From positions 872,501-936,500 of the forward strand of contig NZ_CP016534.2 of assembly GCF_001687565.2 (NCBI RefSeq): a DNA stretch of 64,000 nucleotides, in the 5' to 3' direction. Of the stretch, positions 26,023 to 35,788 are shown one piece after another. The translations under genes and the position numbers were made by a program. The notes beneath the pieces are model-generated. The model ran no database searches and was not told where the DNA came from. It saw only the letters and a list, made by a program, of their open reading frames with translations. Each line of letters opens with the position of its first letter. The first letter of the stretch is position 1. This DNA is from Planococcus antarcticus DSM 14505. GTDB taxonomy: Bacteria; Bacillota; Bacilli; Bacillales_A; Planococcaceae.

Positions 26023-26556
26023 TCAATTATTCAGGACAGGATGTTCCAGGTAGTCGAGCGTCATGTTGGGTAGGATAGAAGGGTCGAGGTTAGCCCAAAT
26101 CAGTTGATCACGCGTTGCTTTATCCAAGCTGAAGGACATAACGCTCTTATCTTCTACATCATTTTGATTGTTTTTAACAGGGTAAATCCATGAAATCGAG
26201 ATGTCATCCAGTTGGTTCGTTTTAGATATAAGTTCCAGTATAGTTATGGCATGCTGCCACATTTGCTGTCTTGTTGAAATCATGGTGAATCCTTTATCAG
26301 CGTTCAAGGCAAGCTCTACATTCCAGCCATCAAAACCACGGGAAGCTGAAATGTCGTTCACACGTTCTTTATTCATATTGCTCTTTTTTCCAATTTGGTC
26401 TACGACAATCATCTGCAGTTCGGTTTTTAGGCTTTCGGCGTCGGGGGAGTGCGGTCTCAACAGCCAGCTGCCTATGGTTAGGAAAAGGACTGCTGCTACT
26501 ATGAGCCAAGGCCAAACGGAAAATCGTCGTTTCTTCTTTTTGTGTATCCCAGTCAT
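26023..26556 (-). CDS. Hypothetical membrane-anchored protein
   Basis: A 177-aa protein with a basic N-terminus (KKKKRRFSVWP), a single membrane helix (about 13-31) and a soluble outer domain of about 145 residues (NVELALNADKGFTMISTRQQ, ISISWIYPVKNNQ). I do not recognise the family. It converges with the selenium operon and is followed on its 5' side by the IS insertion region. Likely a real, lineage-restricted gene because of codon pattern and length. Confidence 0.65.
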   Translation of the reverse strand: MTGIHKKKKRRFSVWPWLIVAAVLFLTIGSWLLRPHSPDAESLKTELQMIVVDQIGKKSNMNKERVNDISASRGFDGWNVELALNADKGFTMISTRQQMWQHAITILELISKTNQLDDISISWIYPVKNNQNDVEDKSVMSFSLDKATRDQLIWANLDPSILPNMTLDYLEHPVLNN

Positions 26557-26938
26557 GGTCGTTGCCAGTCCAGTCCAGTCATTGCTACTTTCAGTATAAA
26601 GGAAATTCAGGATTTTTAGAATAAATCACTTTTGTGGTTATTATTTTGTTGAGGAGCTCCTTTTTTCCAAAAGGCAATGGCCAGCATAACAAAAACCATT
26701 ATACTGAAAAAAGAATCTGAAATTTTTTAATCGACTAATATAACCTGAATTATTCACGCTTGGTCGCTCATCCGGGAATTTAGCTGAAATTCACTGATTG
26801 TCGAAATTTTTTAAGGCATATTTCCTCTTTTTCATTTCATCTACGTGAAATTCTGCATCGACTCATTTAAAAAGAGCGTTTTTGGGCAGACGACTCCCTT
26901 GGCAGAGATCCAAATTTCAAAAAAGGAGTAATGAGAAG

Positions 26939-28255
26939 CTATTCGATTTTCAGCTGTTGAATCCGGGCGAGGATTTTCCAAAAGAAGTCTTGGTAGACAA
27001 AACTGGAAGACAATTTGAAGTAAAGAGACCGTCCTGACTTCACCAGCTTACTGGCCACTTTTACCAGTCGTGTCCGGATGGTCTGGATCTGCATCTTCTT
27101 TTGCCCTTCCGGAAACGTTAATGTGCGCAGCCAATTCACTAAATTATAAGCCAACAGGCTTAGCATCATTTTCGCTTCGTTCACTTGGTAGGAATGGCTG
27201 TTCATTCGATCAAATCCAAACCCATTTTTAGCTTCTTTGATGTAATTTTCCATGGTTCCTCTTTTTTGATAGGTGCGGACAATGGCTTCCGGGGAGAACA
27301 CGTCCGTGAAATTCGTCACAAAAAATGTATGGGTAAAGAACAATTCACCCGCAGGCCGTGCGGACTGGATGACGACTTTCCGGGGCTTATCCCATTTTTT
27401 CGCCTGATAGGTTGTTTCTGAAACATGATATTCGGTCTTTGTGCTGTCAGATGGTGTCGAAGATGGATGGTATTCCTCCGCAAGACATTGCAGGATGGCA
27501 TTGGATTTGAGCCGGATGACGTAATAGACCGATTCCTTTTCACATAGTTCATACAAAGCCGGAACGGCAAACCCACTGTCCCCGCGGATGAACGGCGTCG
27601 TCTCAGGAAACTGTTCATTATAATGTTCAATCAGCGGCCGGATGAAATCCACGACTCCGTTGGATGTGTAGACATTGCCGGGGCGCAGCTGGGCTTTCAA
27701 GAAATCACCGGTGATCCCGTCAAAAGCGACCAACGGATGGAAACCGACCGTCCCGTAATGGGCATTGTACGCCGCATCGCACTGGTTGCCGTAGGTATCG
27801 GCATGTGTCGAGTCCAGATCGAAGATGATCGCTTCAGCTTTCCGGTGCCGATGCACTTTATCGAGCAGTTCCTGGTTGGCTTGTTGTAATTGAATCATCG
27901 CTTCCGGATTAAAACGTGGCCAAAAACGAGATAGACTGGGTTGGGAAGCTAACGCTCCTTGTCCGAGAACTTGAGTGAAAATCGGATCGTCCGTCAGGTG
28001 GTCCGCAGCATCATCTTCCGCATAACCCGCTATTATCTGGTAGATTTTCTGGCCGAATAATTTTTCGTTCGAATGGATCCAATGAGAACGAGTATCTTTC
28101 AAATGAAGATGCTTCGCCACGGTTTGCGAAAAGCCAAGCTTTACGTCGAATTCCTTGAACAGGAACGCGCCGGTATCTGAGGAAAGTGAACCTCCATCAT
28201 TTGATAATTTGATCTGACGATTGAAATCAAGGGATATTTGCGGTAATGTAGCCAT
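26939..28255 (-). CDS. IS1380 family transposase
   Basis: A 438-aa DDE transposase with a DDE_Tnp_1-type core: ISLDFNRQIKLSNDGGSLSS at the start, IIFDLDSTHADTYGNQ (first Asp region), TPFIRGDSGFAVPALYE (second Asp) and RGTMENYIKEAKNGFGFDRM (Glu of the YREK-like motif). Length and motifs match IS1380 elements of Bacillales. The reading frame is intact, so the element may be active. GAAAGGATTC precedes the start. Confidence 0.95.
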   Translation of the reverse strand: MATLPQISLDFNRQIKLSNDGGSLSSDTGAFLFKEFDVKLGFSQTVAKHLHLKDTRSHWIHSNEKLFGQKIYQIIAGYAEDDAADHLTDDPIFTQVLGQGALASQPSLSRFWPRFNPEAMIQLQQANQELLDKVHRHRKAEAIIFDLDSTHADTYGNQCDAAYNAHYGTVGFHPLVAFDGITGDFLKAQLRPGNVYTSNGVVDFIRPLIEHYNEQFPETTPFIRGDSGFAVPALYELCEKESVYYVIRLKSNAILQCLAEEYHPSSTPSDSTKTEYHVSETTYQAKKWDKPRKVVIQSARPAGELFFTHTFFVTNFTDVFSPEAIVRTYQKRGTMENYIKEAKNGFGFDRMNSHSYQVNEAKMMLSLLAYNLVNWLRTLTFPEGQKKMQIQTIRTRLVKVASKLVKSGRSLYFKLSSSFVYQDFFWKILARIQQLKIE

Positions 28256-28337
28256 AAGAAGAATCCTTTCTGTTGGTTATTTTGTGGTGATTTAACCTTA
28301 GCAGAAACGGATTCTTTTTTCATTTTTTTCATGCATA

Positions 28338-28384
28338 AGCAAAGGCCCCAAAAGCCGATGAACTCGGGTTTTGGGGCCTTTATC
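28338..28384. terminator. Hairpin inside the right end of the IS
   Basis: AAAGGCCCCAAAAGCC, a loop and GGGTTTTGGGGCCTTTA form a strong stem between the right inverted repeat and the transposase start. It probably blocks read-through transcription into the transposase gene. Confidence 0.75.
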
Positions 28385-28441
28385 AATAAATCGGTGAATA
28401 ATTCAGGTATAAAAGTGTTTGTCATGAAATGAGGGAAAATC

Positions 28442-29734
28442 ATGGGGCAAAACCAAAAACAGCAGGCGATGCTGCTGGACTATATCGAATCACCTAAAAA
28501 GGTCAAGGCATTGTATCGCCGCACATTGTGGATTGTTGTGCTGTCGCAGATTTTTGGAGGCGCAGGGTTGGCGGCCGGGGTAACTGTTGGAGCCCTTCTC
28601 GCACAGGATATGCTGGGCACTGATCGGTTTGCTGGCGCACCAGTTGCCCTATTCACGCTGGGATCAGCCGCTGCAGCGCTTATTATCGGCCGGCTTTCCC
28701 AACGCTTCAGCCGGCGAACCGGATTGGCTTCAGGATTTTTGGCAGGTGGAATCGGAGCAATTGGCGTTGTCATGGCAGCGCTATCGAATAATGTGTTTCT
28801 ACTTTTTGCATCCTTGCTGGTCTATGGAGCAGGCACGGCCACAAATTTGCAAGCACGTTATGCAGGTACGGACTTGGCAACTGTTAAACAGCGGGGGACT
28901 GCTATCAGCATTGCTTTGGTTTCAACGACTTTTGGCGCGTTTGCTGGTCCGAATTTAATCGGGGTAATGGGCAGGGTTGCGGAATCGATCAGTATTCCAG
29001 CTTTAGCTGGTCCCTTTATCTTAGCTGCCGTGGCATTTAGTATAGCAGGCATAGTGCTGCTAGTTTTCCTGCGCCCAGATCCGTTGCTGGTATCAAAAGC
29101 GATAATGGAACATCAGCAAAATCTTGAAGTGAGTTCGGTAGACATAGAACCGGTAGATTCTGCTATCAATAAAAAAGGTGTTGTACTAGGGTCGACCGTT
29201 ATGGTTCTGACCCAGTTGATTATGTTTGCGATCATGACGATGACACCCATTCACATGGGGCATTATGGCCACGATCTTGGAGACGTCGGTTTGGTCATCA
29301 GCATCCATATAGCTGCGATGTACTTGCCATCGATTGTCACCGGGATCCTCGTCGATAGATTAGGCCGGATTGTCATGACGGTAGCGTCGGGAGTGACATT
29401 CATGGCTGCAGGAATCTTTGCTGCTGTGGCGCCAAGCGATTCTTTATTGGTGCTGATTGTCGCGTTGGCTCTACTAGGACTTGGCTGGAACTTCGGATTG
29501 ATTAGCGGAACCACGCTGATTGTCGACTCGACTCATCCATCCACGCGCGCAAAAACGCAAGGTACTGTTGACGTATTGGTTGCGCTGGCAGGAGCGACAG
29601 GCGGTGGGCTTTCAGGACTAGTGATGGCGCAGTCAAGCTATGCCGTAATGTCTTTGGGCGGAGGATTCCTCGCACTTTTATTAATACCGGTTGTTCTGTG
29701 GTCAACAAAAAAGACAACCAAAGTGAATAGTTGA
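28442..29734 (+). CDS. MFS transporter
   Basis: A 430-aa major facilitator with about twelve helices. The loop 2-3 motif appears as GRLSQRFSRRTG and the second half has the matching GILVDRLGR. A charged central loop (about 215-240) separates the halves. GAGGG precedes ATG 28442. The IS1380 copy ends 34 bases upstream, so the original promoter is disrupted or replaced. Substrate unknown; the overall look is of a drug- or metabolite-efflux MFS. Confidence 0.88.
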   Translation: MGQNQKQQAMLLDYIESPKKVKALYRRTLWIVVLSQIFGGAGLAAGVTVGALLAQDMLGTDRFAGAPVALFTLGSAAAALIIGRLSQRFSRRTGLASGFLAGGIGAIGVVMAALSNNVFLLFASLLVYGAGTATNLQARYAGTDLATVKQRGTAISIALVSTTFGAFAGPNLIGVMGRVAESISIPALAGPFILAAVAFSIAGIVLLVFLRPDPLLVSKAIMEHQQNLEVSSVDIEPVDSAINKKGVVLGSTVMVLTQLIMFAIMTMTPIHMGHYGHDLGDVGLVISIHIAAMYLPSIVTGILVDRLGRIVMTVASGVTFMAAGIFAAVAPSDSLLVLIVALALLGLGWNFGLISGTTLIVDSTHPSTRAKTQGTVDVLVALAGATGGGLSGLVMAQSSYAVMSLGGGFLALLLIPVVLWSTKKTTKVNS

Positions 29735-29774
29735 AATCAAAAAATTTTCAACCCGTGTTGTTTCGGTAGCGAAA

Positions 29775-29954
29775 ATGGCATTGCTGAGCAAATGGTTTAA
29801 ACGAAAAGAATCTAGTCTGTTCGTGAAGTATCTTGTTGTGTCGATCTTACTATTTTTTCTTATTGTTTTTGTAAATCTGAATAAACAAATTGACACCTTG
29901 ATCAAACATTCTGAACAAGCCAGTGGATTTTTGAAAGAGATGCAGGATAAATAA
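29775..29954 (+). CDS. Small membrane protein (59 aa), uncharacterised
   Basis: The frame MALLSKWFKRKESS, a 20-residue hydrophobic segment (LVVSILLFFLIVFVN) and an amphipathic tail (QIDTLIKHSEQASGFLKEMQ) looks like a single-pass membrane protein with coiled-coil tendency. The ribosome site is weak, and the open frame extends upstream without another start, so it may be a truncated relic. It lies 40 bases after the MFS gene. Confidence 0.4.
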   Translation: MALLSKWFKRKESSLFVKYLVVSILLFFLIVFVNLNKQIDTLIKHSEQASGFLKEMQDK

Positions 29955-30030
29955 TCTGGGCTGTAAGATCTTTTTCTTACGCTTCGTTTTGGTCGAAACC
30001 GTGGGTTCACGAGAATTCAGCGATCCTTTA

Positions 30031-30068
30031 AAAAAGCTCCGTTCACATTTGTGAACGGAGCTTTTTAT
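30031..30068. terminator. Bidirectional terminator
   Basis: AAAAAAGCTCCGTTCAC, loop, GTGAACGGAGCTTTTTA before the convergent dehydrogenase gene. Confidence 0.9.
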
Positions 30069-30080
30069 GCTAATAGTGTT

Positions 30081-30797
30081 TTACGGGTTAGTTGACCAAA
30101 GTCCAGCTGATTTCAGTAAAACACGTGGATGGAGTTTCAATTGCGCGACCATCATTTCAGCCAAATCTTCTGGCTGCATGACTTTATCTGGGTTGCCGTC
30201 GGTCAGGTTTTCATCAATTGCCAGGTCAGTGGCAACCGTGCTTGGTGTTAGGGCGCTGACGCGGATATTGTGTTTTCTGACTTCCAGCATCAACGATTCT
30301 GTCAATCCCATAACACCGAACTTCGATGCGCTATAAGCACTTGTCACCGGAGCACCTTTTTGTCCGGCTGTTGATGAAATATTAATGATGTCGCCTGATT
30401 GGCGTTCGATCATTTGAGGCAGTACAGCGTGAGTAACATAATACACGCCCATCAGATTGGTATCGATGATTCCTTTGAATTCTTCAGGTGACAAGTCAAG
30501 GAACTTGCCGAATTTACCGATGCCAGCATTATTGATCAAAATATCAATAGGGCCTAGCTCGGTTATGATATGCTCAACTGCTGCATTGACTGCTTCGGGA
30601 TCAGCTACATCAGCCACGGCATATACTGTTTTTACTCCGTATTGCGCCAATTCTGCTGCCACGTTCTCAAGGTTGCCGGCTGTGCGTCCGACAAGCCCTA
30701 CATTGATGCCTTCTGCTGCAAAAGCGATGGCTGTAGCTCGGCCAATTCCTCTCCCAGCTCCTGTAATCAACGCATTTTTTCCTGTTAAGTTTTGCAT
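30081..30797 (-). CDS. Short-chain dehydrogenase, 3-ketoacyl-ACP reductase-like
   Basis: A 238-aa classical SDR with the nucleotide-binding [11 protein letters not shown] (13-23), NNAG (about 88-91), catalytic Ser in [12 protein letters not shown] and YSASKFG. It resembles the FabG-like YmfI/YdaD group annotated as 3-ketoacyl-ACP reductases. The Arg of VGRT after the second strand favours NADP(H). AAGGAGC precedes the start. Substrate cannot be read from sequence; no fatty-acid genes are adjacent. Confidence 0.9.
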   Translation of the reverse strand: MQNLTGKNALITGAGRGIGRATAIAFAAEGINVGLVGRTAGNLENVAAELAQYGVKTVYAVADVADPEAVNAAVEHIITELGPIDILINNAGIGKFGKFLDLSPEEFKGIIDTNLMGVYYVTHAVLPQMIERQSGDIINISSTAGQKGAPVTSAYSASKFGVMGLTESLMLEVRKHNIRVSALTPSTVATDLAIDENLTDGNPDKVMQPEDLAEMMVAQLKLHPRVLLKSAGLWSTNP

Positions 30798-30962
30798 GTA
30801 GATAGCTCCTTTTGTAATAAAACTTCATGTAAAATAGTCTAACATGAAGTTTCAGCTCGAGACCTGTTCAACGACTTTTGCAAGCCCTATAAGCGGCATC
30901 AGGCTGACAGTAAAAACGAATAATTTATTGACTATTTAAAATATTGAACGTACAATATAAAA

Positions 30963-30976
30963 TGTAAGCGCTTTAA
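30963..30976. promoter_or_regulatory. Candidate cre (CcpA) site
   Basis: TGTAAGCGCTTTAA matches the catabolite-responsive element consensus except near one end. It lies about 140 bases before the first GH65 gene, a position suited to glucose repression of the alpha-glucoside operon. Confidence 0.6.
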
Positions 30977-31052
30977 TAATCTGATTTGCACGTTTTGAGG
31001 AATGGGACAAGTGCCTGTTGTGAGTGAACGTATATATTTTTTTACCTTAAAC

Positions 31053-31079
31053 AAAAACGTTTTCGTAGATTTTCGAAAC
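31053..31079. promoter_or_regulatory. LacI-type operator candidates
   Basis: AAAAACGTTTTC and the adjacent TTTTCGAAA are CG-centred palindromes of the kind bound by LacI/MalR-type repressors. They lie 30-55 bases before the GH65 start and would suit the LacI regulator encoded downstream. Confidence 0.5.
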
Positions 31080-31106
31080 GGTATTTAGGGAGGAGATTTT
31101 CTACAT

Positions 31107-33488
31107 ATGATGGATTATACACAAGGGAAAAAAAAGCTTGAAGACTGGGTCGTTTCAGAAATGGAATATTCTCCCGACTCACTGGGAAAATGCGAAGCGA
31201 TTATGTCCCTAGGCAACGGTTATATGGGATTGCGTTCAGGAACAGAAGAACCGTATATCGATGAAACAAGAAATATGTTTGTCAGCGGTACATTTAATAA
31301 GGCGTTTGAAAATGAGGCAACCGAACTTCCGAACTTGGCGGATATAACAAGGATAGATGTTCGAGTCGATGGTGAACGCTTTAGTTTGGAATTTGGAAAA
31401 ACAAACAACTACATGCGGCAGCTAAATTTGAAGACGGCTGAATTAACAAGAAGCTTTGACTGGGTGTCACCGCTCGGAAAAGACCTGCGATTTGTTTTCA
31501 AACGATTCGTATCTCTTCACAACCTGCATTTAATCGGCATGAAAATGGAAGTCGAATGCCTGACTGCTCCGGTCCAATTTTCTTTCGAATCTGGAATAGA
31601 TGCTCAGATGAATAACTCGGGTACCCAGCATTTTTTAGAAGGCGAACGTAGAATTTTTGATAAGCAGTTTATCCAGCTAGTGCAAACGACAAATGAATCC
31701 GAAATCGATGTTGTGATCAACACGTCACACAAAGTAATCTTAAACGACCAGCCGATAGAGCAGGACCCGAACATGAAAATGAATCGGCGAAAAGTCTGGC
31801 AGAGTTACGAGGTCGAGCTTGAACCAAATGACAAGCTAGCAGTTGAAAAACTGACGACTTTGTATACTAGCAGGGATAAACCAGTTGATAACGCAGCGTA
31901 TAGCTTAGACGAGTTGCGTGAACAATCACTGCAAGCGCTAAAGAACAGTGTGAAAGAAGGATACGACCTTCTTTTCAAAGAACATCAAAAAGAATGGGAC
32001 GACAAAGTTTGGAATGTATACGACTTTGAAATTGACAGCGAAGATGGTTTTGATCAGCTTGCAATAAGGTTTTCTCTCTACCATCTGATCTGCATGACAC
32101 CTGCCCACGACGACAGAATGGGAATCGCTGCTAAAGGCCTAAGTGGAGAAGGCTATAAAGGGCATTCATTCTGGGATACGGAATTGTTCATTCTACCATT
32201 TTTCATTTATTCAAATCCTGAAATTGCTAGGTCTTTGCTCATTTACCGCTATCGCGGGCTGGTTGGAGCACGGAAGAAAGCAATGGAAAACGGCTATGAG
32301 GGTTCCATGTATCCATGGGAAATGGCGTGGCCTACGGATGGTGAAGTAACTCCTATATGGGGTGATATTGATGTCGTCACAGGAACCCAAACAAAAATTT
32401 GGCCAGGGTTTATTGAACAGCATATTTCGGCAGATATCGCATTTGCGGTTTATCAATACCACAACGTAACAAATGACTATAAATTCTTGGAGGATTATGG
32501 TTATGAAATCGTCTTTGATACGGCCAGGTTCTGGGCAAGCCGCCTTGAATGGAATGATGAAAAAAAGGAATACCACATCAATGGAGTAATTGGTCCCGAT
32601 GAATACAAAGAGCATATAGACAATAATGCGTTCACCAATTATATGGCTTATTTTAATATTAAACTGGCCATTCACTATTATGAAAAGCTGGTGAAAGAAA
32701 ACCCAGAACTCCTGGGAAAACTGGAAGAGCTTCTTCAGTTTAAAAATGCATTTGCAGACTGGACTCAGAAAGTGAAGGAGATTTACTTGCCGGCTCCTCG
32801 TGCAAAGGACTTGATAATACCTCAGGATGATACTTACCTGCAGTTAAAGAAGATGGATCTTTCAAAGTATAAAAATCAAGACCGTGTCAGGACGATCTAT
32901 AACGATTACAATGCAGAACAAATCAACGCCATTCAAGTATCAAAGCAAGCAGATACTTTAATTCTGTTGTATTTATTGGAACAGACTTTCCTGCATGGTG
33001 ATCCACGTCTGACTGGCAAGGTCAAAGAAGCGAACTTCCGTTATTATGAATCGAAGACTTTGCATGATTCTTCATTGAGCTTAACCACGCATGCCATTTT
33101 AGCGAGCGATATCGGAGAAAAGGAGTTAGCTTATTCACTATTTAAAAAGTCTACTGAAATTGATTTAGGACCGAAGATGAACACGTCGGATATGGGCATT
33201 CATGCAGCATCCATAGGCGGAATTTGGAAAACAGCCGTTTTTGGATTTGCAGGGATACGGTTAGTTGATGGAAAACTGAAAGTTAATCCAGCATTACCCA
33301 ATCATTGGAATCGTCTGAATTTCACGATTCAATGGCAAGGTCAGCCGGTCAGATTTTCTATTACGCAATCTAAATTGTCTGTTGAAGTGATTGATAGAAA
33401 GACCTTAATATTTGAGAACGACGGAAAACTTTACACGTGCGAAGATACTATAAATATTTCGATTGTAGCAGCCAACAGTGAATCTTAG
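31107..33488 (+). CDS. GH65 family glycoside phosphorylase (first copy)
   Basis: A 793-aa inverting phosphorylase that splits an alpha-glucoside with phosphate, giving beta-glucose 1-phosphate. The N-terminal beta-sandwich (about 1-270) precedes the (alpha/alpha)6 barrel: AAKGLSGEGYKGHSFWDTE, the general acid Glu499 in GVIGPDEYKEHIDNN, KQADTL and the phosphate-binding LHDSSLSLTTH. The GPDEY context (KEHIDNNAFTN) is closer to kojibiose-type than maltose phosphorylases as I recall them, and a glucosylglycerol phosphorylase is also possible. GGGAGGAG precedes the ATG-ATG start. First gene of the cluster. Confidence 0.9.
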   Translation: MMDYTQGKKKLEDWVVSEMEYSPDSLGKCEAIMSLGNGYMGLRSGTEEPYIDETRNMFVSGTFNKAFENEATELPNLADITRIDVRVDGERFSLEFGKTNNYMRQLNLKTAELTRSFDWVSPLGKDLRFVFKRFVSLHNLHLIGMKMEVECLTAPVQFSFESGIDAQMNNSGTQHFLEGERRIFDKQFIQLVQTTNESEIDVVINTSHKVILNDQPIEQDPNMKMNRRKVWQSYEVELEPNDKLAVEKLTTLYTSRDKPVDNAAYSLDELREQSLQALKNSVKEGYDLLFKEHQKEWDDKVWNVYDFEIDSEDGFDQLAIRFSLYHLICMTPAHDDRMGIAAKGLSGEGYKGHSFWDTELFILPFFIYSNPEIARSLLIYRYRGLVGARKKAMENGYEGSMYPWEMAWPTDGEVTPIWGDIDVVTGTQTKIWPGFIEQHISADIAFAVYQYHNVTNDYKFLEDYGYEIVFDTARFWASRLEWNDEKKEYHINGVIGPDEYKEHIDNNAFTNYMAYFNIKLAIHYYEKLVKENPELLGKLEELLQFKNAFADWTQKVKEIYLPAPRAKDLIIPQDDTYLQLKKMDLSKYKNQDRVRTIYNDYNAEQINAIQVSKQADTLILLYLLEQTFLHGDPRLTGKVKEANFRYYESKTLHDSSLSLTTHAILASDIGEKELAYSLFKKSTEIDLGPKMNTSDMGIHAASIGGIWKTAVFGFAGIRLVDGKLKVNPALPNHWNRLNFTIQWQGQPVRFSITQSKLSVEVIDRKTLIFENDGKLYTCEDTINISIVAANSES

Positions 33489-33585
33489 TAACTATTTTAT
33501 GGCTAGTATTCTGAAAATTGATAGTTATAAAATGAATTATTCATTTTATTTACTATAGTAGTAAAAATGACAAGGGGGAATTTAC

Positions 33586-34824
33586 ATGACGTTTCAAAGG
33601 AAAATAGTTGGTGGCTTAGTTTTAGCTCCATTAATGTTGGCACTCGCAGCATGCAGCGGTGGAGATGATAACAGTGAGGGCGGAGGAGAATCAAGTGAAC
33701 AAAAAATCACGATCTTCCAAAGCAAGGTTGAGATTTCGGATCAGTTGGCGGCAATGGCCGAAGAATATACGGAAGAAACAGGTGTTGAAGTGGAAGTATT
33801 GGGCACCACTGGAGACGATTATTTTCAGCAGCTGCAAATTCGCTTGAACAGTGAACAAGGACCTTCTATTTTCAGCCTCCAAAATGTGACCGAAGCCGAA
33901 AGACTAGAATCTTATATTTATGATTTAAGCTCTGAGGAATACGTTCAGCATATTGCTCCAGATATGGAGTTGGCTCTTGGAGAGAAAATCGTTGGCGTAC
34001 CTTATGGCGTTGAAGGATTTGGGATGATTTACAACAAAGATCTTGTTAATCCTGAAGACGTAGCTGATTATGAGTCTTTCGTCAGCACATTGGAGAAATT
34101 CAATGCGGAAGGCATTAATGGATTCAGCTTGGCACAAGATGCTTATTTCCTTATTGGGCATATTAGCAACTACCCATTCTCTATTCAGGAAGACCCATAC
34201 GGGTTTGTTGAACAGATGAACGCGGGTGAAGTGACAGCGGCAGAAACACCAGAATTTCAGGAGTTTGCCGATTTTATGGTAGCTATTAAAGAAAATACAC
34301 CAACTCCGTTAAGCATGACATACGATCAACAGGTTGGTGATTTTGCAGCAGGAAAAACTGCTATGATCCACCAGGGAAACTGGGCTTCTGGCATACTTTC
34401 AGAGTTCGAATATGATTTTGAAATTGGTATGCTACCATTCCCATTGATGGGCAATGATAAATTAGCAGTCGGAGTTGGAAACAACTGGGCTATCAATAGC
34501 CAAAAGGATGAAGGAGAGATTCAGGCAGCAAATGACTTCTTGAACTGGATGTCTACGAGCGAAACAGGGCACCGATACATTGTAGAGGAATTTGGATTTG
34601 TTCCTGCGTTAACGAATATTGATGCGGGTGAATTAGACCCGTTATCTCAAGCCGTTCTTGACGCTACTAATAGCGGTGAAACAATTCCGTGGGCACAAAG
34701 CGTTTATCCAGCTAACATCGTACCTAATGACCTTACCCCATTTGCACAAGCATTTTTCTCAGAGGATATGACTGCTGAGGAATTTCTGCAAGGCTTTGAT
34801 CAAGCGTGGCAGGGTGCTCAATAA
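33586..34824 (+). CDS. Sugar ABC transporter substrate-binding lipoprotein
   Basis: A 412-aa family 1 extracellular solute-binding protein. The signal ends in lipobox LAAC (PLMLALAACSGGDD). Typical binding-protein features follow: ITIFQSKVEISDQLAAMAEE, VPYGVEGFGMIYNKDL, FAAGKTAMIHQGNW and FNFLNWMST-like FLNWMSTSETG. CAAGGGGG lies before ATG 33586. It starts the transporter part of the alpha-glucoside operon and probably binds an alpha-linked disaccharide or glucosylglycerol. Confidence 0.93.
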   Translation: MTFQRKIVGGLVLAPLMLALAACSGGDDNSEGGGESSEQKITIFQSKVEISDQLAAMAEEYTEETGVEVEVLGTTGDDYFQQLQIRLNSEQGPSIFSLQNVTEAERLESYIYDLSSEEYVQHIAPDMELALGEKIVGVPYGVEGFGMIYNKDLVNPEDVADYESFVSTLEKFNAEGINGFSLAQDAYFLIGHISNYPFSIQEDPYGFVEQMNAGEVTAAETPEFQEFADFMVAIKENTPTPLSMTYDQQVGDFAAGKTAMIHQGNWASGILSEFEYDFEIGMLPFPLMGNDKLAVGVGNNWAINSQKDEGEIQAANDFLNWMSTSETGHRYIVEEFGFVPALTNIDAGELDPLSQAVLDATNSGETIPWAQSVYPANIVPNDLTPFAQAFFSEDMTAEEFLQGFDQAWQGAQ

Positions 34825-34842
34825 TCAATAGAATGTATTTGA

Positions 34843-34882
34843 ATGTGGACACACCTTTCTCTGGTGTGTCCAAAAATTCTTC
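34843..34882 (+). terminator. Intra-operon attenuator after the binding-protein gene
   Basis: TGGACACACC, loop, GGTGTGTCCAAAAATTC. The stem is strong but the T-run is poor. Such sites let the binding protein be made in excess over the permeases. Confidence 0.6.
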
Positions 34883-34912
34883 TATGATAAACCACCAGGA
34901 AGAAGGGATGAC

Positions 34913-35788
34913 ATGAAAAACAAAAACAAAAAGAAATGGTATATCCTCTTTACTGTGCCCCTGCTGATCATTTTCACTACGGTAGTCATTATCCCGTTTT
35001 TAATCGGAATTTATTACTCATTCTTTGAATGGGATGGAATCGCAGCAAATGCCAAAGAATTTGTCGGATTAGACAACTTCGTGCAATTAGCAGGAGATGA
35101 ACGTTTTCGAGAGTCGGCCTGGCTGACGATTCTGTTTACTGTATTATCGGTCGTCACCATCAACGCAATTGGACTGGCCTTTGCTCTTTTGGTCACCTCT
35201 AAAATCAAATCTGCTAATGCAGCGCGCACAATGCTGTTCATGCCTTATTTGATCGGCGGTTTGATTTTGGGCTATATTTGGCAGTTCGTCTTTTTGGATG
35301 TGTTCACGCTGCTCGGCGAAGTAACTGGATTGGATCAGATTTTCTTTAACTGGCTCATCGATCCGGAGTTTGCCTTGTTTGGATTGGTCTTTGTTTTTAC
35401 ATGGCAAATGGCGGGGTACATCATGATCATTTATATCGCGGGCCTCCAAGGCATCCCGAACGATGTCATCGAAGCTTCCAAAATAGATGGAGCGAGCCCG
35501 TGGCAAAGATTCATAAGGATCACACTGCCGTTATTGATGCCAGCGTTGACGATTAGCTTGTTTTTGACTCTTTCATCGGCCTTTAAAATTTATGATGTCA
35601 ACCTCTCGTTGACTGGTGGAGGGCCTGCAAATGCTACTGAATTGTTTGCAATGAATATTTACAATGAAATTTTCGGAAGCGGCAATTACGGGCTTGGCCA
35701 AGCAAAAGCCATCGTGTTCTTCCTAATCGTAGCGGCTATCACTTTGACACAGGTATACATTACGAAGAAACGGGAGGTTGAAATGTGA
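34913..35788 (+). CDS. Sugar ABC transporter permease (MalF type)
   Basis: A 291-aa permease with six helices and the EAA loop EASKIDGASPWQRFIRITLP near residue 190. The FxxxY-type loop VGLDNFVQLAGDERF after helix 1 is typical of MalF/UgpA-like proteins. AGGAAGAAGG precedes the start. It overlaps the next permease by 4 bases. Confidence 0.94.
   Translation: MKNKNKKKWYILFTVPLLIIFTTVVIIPFLIGIYYSFFEWDGIAANAKEFVGLDNFVQLAGDERFRESAWLTILFTVLSVVTINAIGLAFALLVTSKIKSANAARTMLFMPYLIGGLILGYIWQFVFLDVFTLLGEVTGLDQIFFNWLIDPEFALFGLVFVFTWQMAGYIMIIYIAGLQGIPNDVIEASKIDGASPWQRFIRITLPLLMPALTISLFLTLSSAFKIYDVNLSLTGGGPANATELFAMNIYNEIFGSGNYGLGQAKAIVFFLIVAAITLTQVYITKKREVEM

Larger units (their letters stand above)
26744..28407. 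mobile_element. IS1380-family insertion sequence, complete
   Basis: The 1664-bp element is bounded by inverted repeats CCTGAATTATTCAC (26744-26757) and its complement GTGAATAATTCAGG (28394-28407). Both sides are flanked by the direct repeat TATAA (26739-26743 and 28408-28412), the expected short target duplication. It contains one intact transposase on the minus strand and an outward-facing hairpin near its right end. Perfect ends, an intact gene and an intact duplication indicate a recent insertion. Confidence 0.93.

Noticed and set aside
26616..26699. 27-codon minus-strand ORF with a hydrophobic start (MVFVMLAIAFWKKG)
   Set aside because: No ribosome site upstream of the ATG and no independent support; it could be real but the evidence is too thin to list.
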